Assembly: GCA_900491605.1 (NCBI GenBank)
Contig: UESW01004821.1
Span: 62,001-126,000 of the forward strand
Source: Calamus simplicifolius
Lineage: Eukaryota > Streptophyta > Magnoliopsida > Arecales > Arecaceae
Direction of reading: 5' to 3'
DNA length: 64,000 bases
Positions 9,699 to 21,740 of this stretch are shown here, one piece after another. Every line of letters begins with the position of its first letter. Within the stretch, counting starts at the first letter, position 1. The notes beneath the pieces were generated by a model, which saw nothing but the letters and a program-made list of their open reading frames with translations, made no database searches and was not told where the DNA came from. A program made the position numbers and the translations under genes.

Positions 9699-12600
9699 AA
9701 ATGGGTAAGGTAGTAAGATGTAGTTAATCAGAAATAAGATGAAAGTGAAGACAACGAATTGGGGCTGGGGCTTACCCTAGTGGTTATATCCTTTTATTTA
9801 ACAAATAGAGACTCTAGGTATATAAACTTAAGTAATTACAATGCAGGTGGATCTCCCTCCCTCCCTCAAAAAAAAAAAAAAAAAAGAAGAAAGTGAAAAC
9901 AAGCATATGATATAGAACATATCCAAAACAATTCAGCAAGAGAATTACATATGCTTGCCTCAATATATGTCTTACTTTGATGTCTCCTCAAATTCCAACT
10001 TCACCAGACATCTTCCCTTTTTCTAGAAAATGAAACAATTGCCATAGATTAAACAATGATGACGAAATGCAATTTCAATGCTATTTGATTGATTTGAGCA
10101 GCAAATGAGCTATATTTGTTTCTTGGAGCCTTAGGCATTTAGCTTGGAATATGCCACCCCTAGAGTAGATCTGAGCACAAGGGACTGCTAAGTTACCCAA
10201 GAACAACTCAGAAAACAGTTGAAATCATGCACAAAGAGAGTGGATTCATAACGTGGTAAAAGAAAAAGACTGCAAGTTGCTAGTGATTGAAATATGATTT
10301 GATGACTTAAAAAAGTATCGGATTTCCATCAACAAATCTGTAGCAAAATTACGGCAAAAGAAATAAGCCAGATGACATCTTGGCAGGGCCATCACCATAG
10401 CAAACAAAATTAGACCCAATGCAAAGCTAACGTACAATCATCCATCAACTGCTCTTGTGCACATGCATGCATGAAGCCTATAATAATACAGTGGAGAGAG
10501 CTTTGTATCAAGACTCAGATGCATTACCTAAAAAATCTGTACTCTCATGGGTCCAGCCTGAGCTTATTAGTTCAAACTTTACTGGAACCCACTGATGGAT
10601 TTAGACATGACAAAATTATATTAGTGCTCGTTTGTTGACAGTGCCAACATTTGGACCTCTGATATCATTATGCAATACTGGGGCCTGTATGAACCATACC
10701 AATGTTTCCAACCAGTATGGTGTGAAAAAACTCTTCAAGGGTCAGACTTGTAAGGGAATCAAGATTCAACAACCTAAATGATTTCTGTATTTTAATAACA
10801 GGAGGCCTCACAGTAGGTCACCAAAAGAACTCATCTCATATTGTAGTGGCTTTTTCTTCCTTCATCACTTTGCCTTTTTTCATAACCTTCTTGCAGTATC
10901 TACAATCTTAGCATGTCCAAGCTTCCTAAACTAATATAAAATGGACCTGGCTATGATTTCCAGAAACTCCTATTTGCTTTGAAAATCACCACATTCTACT
11001 GTTTTTGATATTTATGTGACAGGAATTGCAGAAGATTTTCTTCTTTCTTCACTCAACAAGCTGCAAGATTAAGGATTTATAGCCAAAATGTCTCCCCTTG
11101 GGTCGAATTACTCTAGGATTATTACAGTTTTTCCCCATCTTTCAAAACGAAACCGATTCATACAAAACCTTGCAAATAATCATTCATAGCATCTTCAAAA
11201 TCTATGACTGATTGTTAATGCCTCAAAACTCTTGGACAAGAGTCACTTGACTCTAATTTTTGTCTAACTATTAAAGTAAGCCGCATCATCTGCACTCTCC
11301 CTCTCATATAAATCATGCAACTTCATCTGCATCAATTATGATATATTCTCATTGAATGCATGGTAGAAAAGAAAAAAACAATAAAGACACCATAAACTCA
11401 GAGGCTATCTAATGTTTTCCACTCGGTATTATCCATTCAGAGCAATCATCTTCTATGCATTCAGTGAGTGCAAAGATTCTTGCATGAAAAATGACATCTA
11501 TCAAGAAATTTATCAACTTCGTTCTGGGGCAAACATTCTGCTCCTATGAACAAGAAGTAATTTGTGAGCAGAAAAAAACACTTCCAGTTGAATAGATCGA
11601 ATGATCTCCAACTTGCAGCTCTAACACAATTATGTCAGTGTACCGTTACCTGTTATCTATACGTATGAACTACGAAACCAATTGGCATGCAATAAGCTTT
11701 TTTTTTTTTTTTTGAGAGAGAGAGAGAGAAAGAGAGAGAATAACCACAAGACGCTTCTCTTATTCATTGCACAGCCAAATGATTATTTTCTTCACTTATC
11801 ACCTGAATTGATATGACACTCAATAAAAATCACATCTTTAATAAACAGTCTGCAATTATACCCTGTTGGACCAAGTTAGAGTACAAGCTTCTACTGATTC
11901 TTTCTTCTTCCCTCATCAAGCAGCATCTAGAGGATATTGAATCAAGTCTTCTTTAACATCCTGAATTATATTTCTGAACCTATTTATTTAAAATATCGAT
12001 GAATCTATGAACCTCTAAATCAAGTAGTATTTTTCTGAGCAAGCATCTCCAATTCACACTTCTCAACCCCTATTGGACAATTCTCAACCAGCAATTTGCT
12101 TCAACTTAAGCATATTTCAGCGGGTGTGATCATATTATAGAAGATAGTTTAGTTGATTTTCCATTCAGAAGTCAAATCTCTATTCACGCATAGCAGTTCA
12201 CTTACACCATCTATGATGAACTTGATGGCCAGCTGTGAGCCCTCAATATCCAAAAGGAAAAAAGAAAACGAGTGAATGATCGAAGTGGCAAGGAAGGCGA
12301 TTTCCATCTTATAAGTTCGCTAACTACTAAAATTTTGACAGATTTCAAAACAAAACCCAACAATAAGGTGTCAGATCTACAAGAAAAATACAAAACTTTG
12401 TATCTACAGTTATCGCGTAAAGAGGGTGAGTTCTAGTTCTTGGGGTTAAAGCCTGTTGCCCACCAATCTAAGCAGCCAATGAAGACAAATGAATGGATCA
12501 CTGAAGAAAGATACACGAAAAGGAATGGAAAAAGAAGCACTCCCTTCACTGAAGAAAGATACACGAAACGAAATGGAAAAAGAAGCACTTCCGGGGGGAG

Positions 12601-13076
12601 GGGTGTGTGCAAAAAAAAAAAAAAAATTTGGACCATCCTTGCGCAGGGGGCCATGCTATGTCTCCGAGGAGACGTTCTATGTCTCCGAAGAGACGTTGAG
12701 GACTGTTGCAATTAACTTCAAGGAAACGATTTTATTACATCAGACTAATTCTCTGAATCGTTCCAATTTTATCGGATGTCTCCGAAAAGACGTTGAGGAC
12801 TGTTGCGATTAGGTTCACAAGGAAAACAATTTTATTACATCGGACGATATGGGACTAATTCTCTTCGGGCGCCTCGACGAAAGATCCTTGCAGCCGTACG
12901 ATTACTGGCACAGAATCTTGACCGTTATATAGAAAGCCGCCATATGTACGGGCCGACCAAGGATTCGGATTTCAAAAGCCTCGATTGTTTTGCCGTTGAT
13001 ATAAGAGCATAGTGAAGTAAGTGCATGCACGTGCGAGGCAAGAGAGTTTGAAGACGGGTTAATTTTTTTTATTTAA
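9699..13076. repeat. H unit copy 2
   Basis: 9699-10502 is the left 0.8 kb of the unit (not seen in copy 1 because the window starts later) and contains the SINE. 10503-13076 repeats 1-2580. It lacks the kinase part: after GGGTTAATTTTTTTTATTTA it switches to unrelated DNA, at the same base as the H5 fragment does near 60798. No gene is seen. A 63-codon minus-strand frame (10246-10437) recurs in copies 3 and 4 but matches no family I know. Confidence 0.9.
9755..9888 (+). mobile_element. tRNA-derived SINE-like insertion
   Basis: About 134 bp with a box-A-like CTTACCCTAGTGGTTA near its start, a TCCCTCCCTCCCT stretch and an A-rich tail. It is bounded by 14-bp direct repeats GAAAGTGAAGACAA (9741-9754) and GAAAGTGAAAACAA (9889-9902). 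The duplication and A tail mark target-primed insertion by a LINE enzyme. A clear box B is not seen. The same insertion is in H3 and H4. Confidence 0.65.
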
Positions 13077-13202
13077 CCCGTGCCTCGCACTGCCCACCGT
13101 GCTGACCCGGTGGGCCATGCCAGGCACAGCACAGGTGGGCCTGAACTGTGCTAGGCACGATACACCTAGGGCCTGGCCATGCACGGCTCAAATAAAAAAA
13201 AT

Positions 13203-13260
<58 letters not shown>
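13203..13260. repeat. (TA)n microsatellite
   Basis: About 26 uninterrupted TA dinucleotides. Likely unstable in length. Confidence 0.97.
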
Positions 13261-13261
<1 letters not shown>

Positions 13262-13527
13262 ATAAATTAAAAAATTATTAGGAATAAAGAAATTTTATTA
13301 ATATAAAGCCACCTTATAGGTGGGGGGTTTGGCATAGACCCCTACCAGTTTATTAATTTAAAATCAAAATGGTACAGAATGGAGGGGGGCTAGGCCTGAC
13401 CTCCAGAACATAATACAATAAGCAAAGAGAAAAAAATAGAAAAAAAAAATAAAGATGACTTTCTTTAAGTTTTTAATAATTTAAAAAATAAAAATATACA
13501 ATTATAAATGTAGAAATAACTCACTCA

Positions 13528-13644
13528 TCAGTCATCAGTAGTATTTATGTCATCATCATCTTCACTGGTTAAGTCATGTCCACCTTTATCTTGAAGCCTC
13601 GCCTCAGCATCCAACTAGTCTTTGAAGCAGATAAGCATCTCAAT
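13528..13644 (-). pseudogene. hAT transposase C-terminal fragment
   Basis: The minus-strand frame reads IEMLICFKD, stop, LDAEARLQDKGG and then an acidic tail EDDDDINTTDD with a stop. EALIC-x-DW followed by an acidic tail is how plant hAT (RICESLEEPER-type) transposases end, after the dimerisation domain. The tryptophan codon is mutated to TAG. No other transposase part is adjacent. Confidence 0.5.
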
Positions 13645-14449
13645 TGCATGTTAAAATTACTTTCATTAAAAGATGTCAAATCTAAAATTTTTAATTAAGA
13701 AATGCAAAAAAATAAAAACTAACCTACAAAAAGGAATTGAGAAAAGATCAAAGGTGGAGGCGTGGAGCCAAAATTTGTGAGCTTCCTCTTGCACTCTCGC
13801 CTCTCAACAAGACCTTGTAGCACTTGACTACTTGCTTGAGCACTTGCCACTTGTAAGAACACTTGCAAACTAAAAATTAAATTGCTAAACTAAAAATTAA
13901 ATTGCTAATCTACTAGAGCACTTGCTGGAAGAGAAAAATAGTAGTTATAGAGGGAGAGTTCATCTATTTATAGAATTTCTAATTTTTTTTTCAAAACTAT
14001 CCTTTGATATAGCCGTTATATGACTGTTGGGAGGGGTAAAATGGTCTAAACCCCTCCCAACAGCCTTTAACGGCTATATAGCCGTTAAAAACTGATATAG
14101 CCATTTTTAACGGCTGAAATTGCCCAGCTGGGCCGTGCCTAAGTAATAGATGGTGCCTAGGCACGTGGTGCCTAATGCCTAGGCACCAGCGCGCACTAGT
14201 GCCTAGGCACCAATGCGGCCGTGCCATGGCATGGCCAACCAGGGCCGTGCCATGGCATGGCTCCCAGCACGGCCCAGCTGGACCATGCTGGACATGGCCC
14301 TGATGGGCCATGCCAAATTTAAATTTTTTTTAATGTACTATACCTGATACGGTCCATTTATTAATGGGCTGGTGGGCCTGAGCCATACCGACCTCTATAG
14401 CCCACTCCAGCGTTATCGATTAAAACAGACTTTTTTTTGTAGTCGCACG

Positions 14450-15827
14450 TCCGCGACGTTTCAGCAGTAGTCATGGAAGATAGGGTCGACTGGCGACCTG
14501 CTGCTGCTCCCCGGTCAATGAAGCTCTGGCTTTGCTTTGCAAACGCTGAAGACCTCGAGTTCATGATGGCCTTCGCCATCAAATGATCGAGACCAAGCGA
14601 TGAAGTTGCGGTCACAGTTTGGGAAGAAGGCAAGTTGCCTCCAACATAGCCAGCAAGCAATGGAGATGATGCATCTGGGCTCCAGCGGGCGACTGGAATT
14701 GAGCTCCGGCCGAGGCCGAGGCGGCTGCCGTCTGTTTCAGAGAAAGCCCCTGCAACTTAGAATTAGAAAGCACCGATGGGTCAACAGAGCCAAATAGATC
14801 GTTATAATCCGATGCTCGAGAGGCGGCAGCTAGGGAGTTCGGGGTCCAGTTGGCCCTGGGCGAGGCGGTGCTAGAGATCTCATCGATCAGCTTCTGCTGG
14901 TACCCCTCGAGCCCAAGCAAGTCCAGATCGAAAGCTAAATCCCTGGATGCCTTCAGCCTGCTGCTCGGCAGCTGCAAGGAGGGCGGCGTCATCAAGTTGC
15001 TCGCCTGGCCCATCCAGGCCGTCGCCCCACCCAATCCCGACGAAGCCGACGGCGACATGGGCGACCCCGGCTGGTGCATCAGCATCAAAGCCGTAGCCAT
15101 GTCCAACGACGAGAGACCCGATGACGACGACCTCGGCGAGGGAAGCACCATCCCGGTGACGGAGGCAGCCGAGGGGTTGATGGACCGGAGCTCCTCAGGC
15201 TTGTGGGACCGGAGCTCCTCAGGCTTGTGGGCAAAGAAGCAGACGCGGCGATTGCAGCCGGTCTCGTCCTTGCAGAGGCGGGTCCGGTACTGAGCGGGTC
15301 TCCTCAGGCTTGTGGGCAAAGAAGAAGACCCCGTGGGCATATTCGCAGGCATCCCCGTTCCGGCACGAGCCCTTCCGGAACTCAGGGCAGGGGACGCAGC
15401 TATAGAGGTACATACGGGGGTCGCGACGCCGAGCGTTCTCCCCAGGGTGGACAAACGGGCACTCCGTCAAGTCGTGAGAGTAGGCCCTGGAGCAAGGCTT
15501 GACCTTGAAAGTATACATCCGGAACTCGTCCGTGCCGTAGATCCCATTCTTGATATCGGGGAGGGTGAGATCGGGAGGGTACTCTTTCTTCTCGCTAGAC
15601 TTCGTCTCCCCTTCTTTTGCTCCTCCTGGGGAGGAAACCCTCGGGCAAGAGGCTTTGAGGACGACTTCGAGGGATCTGGTGATGGAGCTGGAGAAGTGGC
15701 GGGCTATGACATCGCCGGGGCGGTTCCCGGCGGCGTCGACAGCGTCGACGTCAACGGAGGCATCGATGAGCAACTTGACGGTTTCGAGAGAGCAGGGAGA
15801 GCCGCCGCAATCGCAATCGCGGTCGAT
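14450..15827 (-). pseudogene. plant tandem CCCH zinc-finger (RR-TZF) pseudogene
   Basis: Relic of an RNA-binding protein with ankyrin repeats plus an arginine-rich tandem zinc finger. On the minus strand, in order: the end of an ankyrin repeat (VDAVDAAGNRPGDVIA); the arginine-rich pre-finger (DEFRMYTFKVKPCSRAYSHD, ECPFVHPGENARRRDPR); finger 1, CPEFRKGSCRNGDACEYAH (C-x7-C-x5-C-x3-H); finger 2, CKDETGCNRRVCFFAH (C-x5-C-x4-C-x3-H); and the conserved C-terminal half (VLPSPRSSSSGLSSLDMATA, DLDLLGLEGYQQ). Defects: a TAG stop just upstream of the ankyrin remnant and no N terminus; a frameshift between the fingers caused by a copied FFAHKPEE segment; a second frameshift near 14640-14660; and loss of the last residues after about 14460. 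Long plus-strand frames here are GC-rich antisense shadows. Confidence 0.88.
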
Positions 15828-16030
15828 CTACTTCGTTCGCAGTCGCAGTGACCAGAGGCCCTTCCCATGGCAAGCCAAGAGCGTGTTCCAATGATTACTT
15901 GTTACCCTCATCACTGCACTCGAGCATGCTTTCGGCAGAGCGAGCCTTCGCCGTTCTGGCTCTCGATCGAATTGTCGCTATCTCGGCCCACCGCCGAAGG
16001 AGACTCTGCCGTCCCACGGTCGTCGTCTTT

Positions 16031-16140
16031 CTCGTCTGCCCGTCGGGGAGGTCGTCATAATGGGATCGAATATAATGAGATATCGCTTCCACGATGGATC
16101 CTCCTTCCTCCGACGAGATTTGGATTGCAGCAGCTATCAT
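16031..16140 (-). pseudogene. H15 (linker histone/HMGA-type) domain fragment
   Basis: The minus strand encodes MIAAAIQISSEEGG, then SIVEAISHYIRSHYDDLPDG. This fits the first two helices of the plant H15 winged-helix domain (MIxxAIxxLxExxGS..AIxxYIxxxYxDLPxG) of linker histones and HMG-Y-like proteins. After DGQTR the frame no longer resembles the family, so the third helix and beta-wing are missing. The CCCH pseudogene lies 200 bp away on the same strand, so this GC-rich island (14450-16380) joins scraps of two unrelated genes. Confidence 0.5.
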
Positions 16141-17080
16141 CTGCCCGTGGCCATGAACAAGAACGCGTCAGTGATGCACATCAAGACAACACAAGCATGT
16201 GCTATGCGTGCATACACGAGGGAAGAGATGTGATACCACGGCATAGGGAGGGTGATCGGGAGTGCGCCGGCGAGGGTGTGAGTCGGAGGTTTTCCACCGT
16301 CTTCGGCAGCGCCTTGGCAACGGAGGAAAGACGGAGAAGAAATTATGAGGAGAGGCACCCAACTTAAGCGAGAAGCAGTTCGAATCCTTCTAGGGCATAA
16401 ATACCGAGTTCGAATCCTTATAATAATCCATGATTGAGGCTGATTGTGAAATAAATATCTAATTACGCATTTATAAAAGGGAAGAAGTTTTGAAATTATT
16501 ATTGAGCTGCCATATACACCATGAAAATTACTCTTTATATCCCAAAATTTTAAATAAAGGCCTTTTATTGCGGATTTTGCTTGATTTGCATCCATTGATC
16601 ATTATCGTACAGTAACTTTTGAATATATATATATATATTTTTTTGCTATTTCTTTGAAACCGTTGGATTGCCTCCTATTAGCCAACATAGTCAAATTGGG
16701 AGTGCTTATTCCTTACGGCTCGTCTTTTCCTAAAACGAGCACTCATCGGTTTAAATTTATGGCCCCGTTAAAAAAAAATATTGACGTTCCTCTTTCCATT
16801 AAGTTGTTATACTTAACGAAACCAATACACCCGATAGATCAAATAAACGGGTAGGATACTCATTTAATCATTTATATAAAAAAATAAAATTATTTTATTA
16901 AATTTATAATTTTTTTAAAAAATAAAAAATATTAATAGAAAAATATAATACTATCATGCACATTTTTAATTTCTCTTTCACTAAGTCCTTTTTTTACTAT
17001 CAGATTTAAAATTTATGCAGCCCACCTCATATAAATAAGCTATCCCCCAATATAAGTACACCTCGATCAATCTTATTTTT
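16141..17080. other. no gene recognised
   Basis: GC-rich to about 16370, then AT-rich. Short frames exist on both strands but none resembles a protein family. A short TA run is at 16625-16640. 16830-17080 may be the 3' part of the hAT relic that follows. Confidence 0.5.
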
Positions 17081-17415
17081 CATCTTAAAATCATGTTATT
17101 ATTCGTACTACAATTATCAACAGACAAGATAGATAACTTACTATCAATATTTCAATTCAACAATATCTCCATAAGCTTGTCACACAGAACGTCAAAGGTA
17201 TTTGGAGCAGGCATGTAAACAAATCTATCAAATTCAAATAATTATAATATTAATATAATAAATATGAGATTAAAGTAATAAGTCATAAAGAAATGAATTA
17301 GCATTTCAATATGCAATTTCTTAACACCCAAACATCATCAATGTAATATGCCATGACCACCATATAATGCTTTTTTTGATTTGAAGAAGTCCACATATCA
17401 ATAGTGATTCAAACA
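17081..17415 (-). pseudogene. hAT transposase fragment (RICESLEEPER-like)
   Basis: The minus-strand frame shows ITIDMWTSSNQKKHYMVVMA, YYIDDVWVLRN and, after a gap, FVYMPAPNTF, CDKLMEILLN, stop, NIDSKLSILSVDNCSTNNNM. These match, in order, the plant hAT core motifs (TxDxWTSxxxxxYMxVTAHFID; WNIDxKLSxLTVDNCSTN). At least two in-frame stops and missing parts show it is dead. The terminus may be TAGGGATGGC at about 17656 on the minus strand, which resembles known hAT ends. Confidence 0.75.
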
Positions 17416-17442
17416 TGTTTTATTTATTTTAAATTTTTAATA

Positions 17443-17446
<4 letters not shown>

Positions 17447-17475
<29 letters not shown>
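17447..17475. repeat. (TA)n microsatellite
   Basis: About 14 TA dinucleotides in AT-rich DNA inside the hAT relic. Confidence 0.9.
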
Positions 17476-17479
<4 letters not shown>

Positions 17480-17659
17480 AAAATTTAAATATATTATATT
17501 AAAGTTAACGGAATGGAATAGGTAAATGGAGACCATTTAGCCATTAATGAGTAATCCCCGTTACCCATTAAGCCATTTTAACTGAGGATTCTTCCAATCT
17601 GTTAAAAATGGTACCGATCGGGTAAATGACCAAATGGAAAAAAATTGCCATCCCTAAAA

Positions 17660-18089
17660 AAAAAATCAAGGCTTCACCCAAAATCAAACAGGTGAAATAT
17701 ATAGGATTTTCTAAACGTGCGATCAAAAATTTGAAAACATAAAAATTATGGAATTAGAAGATTCTTTTGTTTTATACAATTCAAATCTTTGTATTACATT
17801 ACAATTTTAGAGGAATTCATGTCATGTTGAAAAACTTAAACTTCATGAATTTTTGAATAAAATTGTAACTTTATCCCTAATATTCAAAGTCTAAACTATG
17901 ATTTTTTTACCTAGTTAATAAATGATATTCAAAAATAAAAATTACTATATCATTAAAAAATTCAATAAGTCAAGTGATTAAAAAAAAGAAAGAAAGAAGC
18001 CCTTGTTGGGTTTCTTGTGCATGCCTGACAGCGCAGCAGAACGTATGGATTTTATAAATTTCTTAATGAAATATATTTGTATGAAACCC
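17660..18089. other. AT-rich spacer, nothing recognised
   Basis: No coding frame or repeat structure found between the hAT relic and the outer Harbinger-like element. Confidence 0.5.
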
Positions 18090-19189
18090 TTAGGCTGCGT
18101 TTGAAATAGGAGATAAGGGGGATATCTTGTCCCCCTTATTCCCAAAGGTAGTATTTGGATTTCAAAAAGTTATTCTGGGAATAGGAAACGAATTTCCCAA
18201 GAATAGCTTATTCCTCTTGTTATTCCAGATTTCTTTTTGGATAAAAATATGGTATTTCATATTATTTCAGTGCAATTAATGCAGTGTTATTCCAAATAGT
18301 GTTTGGATCACTTGAGAAAAAGTATGTATTTCACTAGGAATAGATGAAGAATTTTTTAGAAATCCTAAACATACCCATATAAAATTTTTTAATGTATTCC
18401 ACTAGGAATAGATGAATTTTTTATTAGGAATATAAAAATTTTTTAGAAGAAAAAATGGTTTATCAATTTAATTTTTAATGTAATGACTTTAATAAATTAT
18501 TTTTTATTAATAAATAAAATAAGAATTAAGACTCCGGCCCAATAAATTCATCAACATCTCCATGCATTGAAAAAATATGTAAATTTTTTACCACATATAA
18601 AACTTAAATAATTATTAAATTATAATAATTTATAATTAGTATTCAAGAGTTTAATAATATATAATATTTGATAATATATATTATAAAGCCAAAATAATTG
18701 AGATCAAAAAAATTAACTACTTTATTTTAATATCATGCATAACTTTTAAATATTGTTTAAGTATATTCCAAGAAGGATACTATTTATTAGAGTTTTATTT
18801 TATTTTAATTTTTTAATAATAATCTTCATGTTTTGAAAAAATATGTCTCATCCTTTCTTAATCTATAGCTTTAAATCAATTATTTTGTTAAAATTTGACA
18901 TATTAATTTGTTAAATTTTTTTATTTAAAATAAATTAATTTAACTTTAAATTTCATTATAAATAAATGTAAAAAAATAAGTTTATATAGTTACTTATCTT
19001 AGTAATTACACCATCATTTGAATTTTTTTAAATATCCATGTACCTGGCATGGTTTTGAACAGCAAAGGAGGTTTCGAGCTTAACGTACAATGCGACAAAT
19101 TAAATAGTTTAGAAATAAATATTTGGGAACAAAACTTAAAATTTAGGAATCCAAAACCAGTATATATATGCCAATCAAAGGAATGCTAG

Positions 19190-21740
19190 ATTTGATTGTA
19201 ATAAAAGAGTATAAGGCGGGCACCACGGTGTCGATAACTCGTGATTCCTTTAGAAAGTTCCAAGCACTCACAGCACTGCAGACCTCTCAAGATCCTAAGT
19301 ACAGGAGAGTATACAAAATACAAAGGCTCTAATTTGAACAATCATGCATATAAAATCATGGGGCTATGGTTTGGATACACAGATGCCCAAATGTAATGAA
19401 CAAGCATACATATCAAGCGTCTTTTAACACATGTGACCTGGATTTGAGTCAATGGTTCTTGATATGCAACCTCAGTTCTTTTTAAAATTCTTGCATTTTT
19501 TACTACATGTCAGCAGCTGCACTGATGTTCCATCCTTCGTAGATCAAACTTCCTTGGTTGGTTGATCTACTTTAAGAGAGAAACAAAAGAAAGTGATTCA
19601 TATAAAGACAACAGTTAATTTATGAATTCATTCAGTAATATGTATATATCCAGTTGATCTCTTTTAAAAAGAAACATAAGAAAGTGATCCAGCTAAAAGC
19701 AGGATTCATTCAATAATATGCATGCATATCCTGTTTGCAAAATCGCAGTCTTCCATTAGATGCTACCTACACATGAACCAAAATGGTAGTACATATATCA
19801 CATGTGCCATGGTCTAATGAAGTTTTCTTAAGCAGCAATTAACTGGGAAGAAAAAGATACTGTTAACCATGAGATCCTGACAATTATCAAGGTAGTAGTG
19901 GAGAAGATTAACTTAACATTTTTGTTGGGACCTCCACTAATGCCAATTATATTCAGCACTTCTTGAGAATTTATATTGAATCATAACACCTTTTTATGCA
20001 AACATCGTTTCCTAGAGCTTGTCCAAAACTTGCTAGTGTCTTTTTATCAAGTAGCAAAAAACATTTGGGTTCCAGGAGAATATAAATGAAGCTCAATAGA
20101 TATTTATGAAATAATGCATTGTAGGGCTCCAGATCATCGAACTATATAGCACAGCAGAACTTGCTCTAATAAATGGCACTTACTGCTCAAATCCCATGAA
20201 GGAAACATGCTAGAAAAACATAAGATATTCCTATTCAAGTAGCAATTAGCATTCGATATTGATACAATAAATATAAAAATGAGACAAGAATCAGCACCAC
20301 TTAAAATCAACTTTATCTTTGTACAAGAGACAATACCTGCAATTTAGAATGTAGATACAAGAATGTAGATACAAGAGAGTTTATAGACTTTGCAATTGCC
20401 TGCAATATAGTTAGAATGTAGATACAAGAGAGTTCATAGACTTTGCAATTACTTGCAATTTAGTTATAATGTAGATACAAGATAGAGTGCCAAGTTGTGA
20501 TGCTTCACAACGGTTACATTTAGAAATGCCCTCCAAGTCATGATTTCACAGCCGATACTTCACATACGCAAGGATAAAGCAAATAAGTGTACTTAATATC
20601 AATGGCACTGCATCTTATCTACAGAAAAGCACACAAATCCCCTTGAAATATTGCAAGTTTGGTTTGCATCCAAGAAAAGAAAAATAGATGAAGGTCGGTA
20701 CATTTTTGTCCGCCCAAAAATTGGTGAAACTCTTTGCTACTGCCAGCAAAAGAGATGAGAGTTACCTCAGGGAATTTGAGATCCAGGTGTGTACTTGTTG
20801 CAACAGATTCAACTGCTATAGCCACAAATCTTGAAGCAAATTATTTTAATACATGATAAAGCCAAAAATCTTGAAGCAAATTGCAACAGATTCGATCTTT
20901 TTTTATCTATTTTCCCATCAACATCGTCAAACGTATTGATCTAGAAGCTTCAATGTAATAGCAAGCACAATATTGACTCTTATGGATTATTAATCAGTCA
21001 AGTATTATTTATTCCTTTTATAGTGCAGTGTGGAAAGCCTATGCATCAAAAAATAAGTTAAAGTACTTCTATTATTAGCTCCAAATAATAAGCTAGATAC
21101 CGATGATATCATTTTTTCAAAGATAATAAATAAATACTCAATAAACAAATGTACATCAGAAGCTAGACTACTAAAACTATGCAAAACTTGAAATCACGAT
21201 AAATGAGAAATGAGTTGCAAGAAACCCCAGATCCAGCCATCAACCCAAAGAACAAACAGAATACCCCACTCCAGAGAACAATGCCAGGAGCTCCTCTTAG
21301 ATCACGGCAAACCATCATATGATTGCCCAAAACTCATGGATCTCTCAACAAAACCCTACCCACGACCACCGATCACCGATCAAACCCTCAAAATCAGGTG
21401 AATAGATTAACTGAAATGCATGCATATAGTTCCAACGAAATCAGGAGATCAGATAGAGAAAGGAGATCAAGAGGTAGCAAAGCTTACTACTTCTGTGCGA
21501 GAAAGAAAGAAGAAGAGATCGAAGCCGGGCTTTCCATCCGCTTGCTCTGCTTCCTTAATGCAGAGAGAAGAGTCGAGAGGGTTCTCACAAGATCCAAAGA
21601 AAAATGCCAAAGTGGAAGAGCAAACGAAGAATGGAGGTTGCCGAATCGCTCTCATCAAACCCTAGCTGGGAAATGGATGAAGACCGAAGCCCTCTTTTTT
21701 ACTTCCATTTTTTTTTTCCATCGATGGCCCTAAAATACAC
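19190..21740 (-). other. possible captured host-gene segment
   Basis: On the minus strand the right end (about 21740-21420) looks like a plant 5' leader: a CAGCTAGGGTTTGATGAGAG motif, CT-rich DNA and donor-like GT sites. Then come intron-like DNA, a small exon-like island at about 20765-20826 (acceptor CTATAGCAG, frame ESVATSTHLDLKFPE, donor GAGGTAACTC) and a 3'-UTR-like stretch to about 19190. I do not recognise the protein. It may be a host gene fragment carried by the element. Confidence 0.3.
20341..20485. repeat. tandem repeat, about 65-bp unit
   Basis: Two and a half imperfect copies of a unit containing AATGTAGATACAAGAGAGTT and ATAGACTTTGCAATT. Confidence 0.75.

Larger units (their letters stand above)
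13077..14400 (-). mobile_element. hAT-like relic with GC-rich subterminal repeats
   Basis: Both ends consist of imperfect repeats rich in GGGCC, GTGCC and GGCAC (13077-13190 and about 14110-14390). Between them are AT-rich DNA and a decayed hAT C-terminal frame (13528-13644). The minus strand at 13740-13970 has a serine-rich frame that could be the transposase N terminus. Exact termini and an 8-bp duplication could not be defined, so the limits are approximate. Confidence 0.4.

Noticed and set aside
9761..9790. A tRNA gene at the TAGTGGTTA motif
   Set aside because: No cloverleaf and no box B. It fits a SINE head with a poly-A tail and target duplication.
10246..10437. A 63-codon hydrophobic minus-strand frame conserved in three H copies
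   Set aside because: Conservation is explained by recent duplication. The sequence has no recognisable family and no coding signs.
14850..15851. Plus-strand frames of 147-179 codons
   Set aside because: Antisense shadows of the GC-rich CCCH pseudogene, which matches its family on the minus strand.
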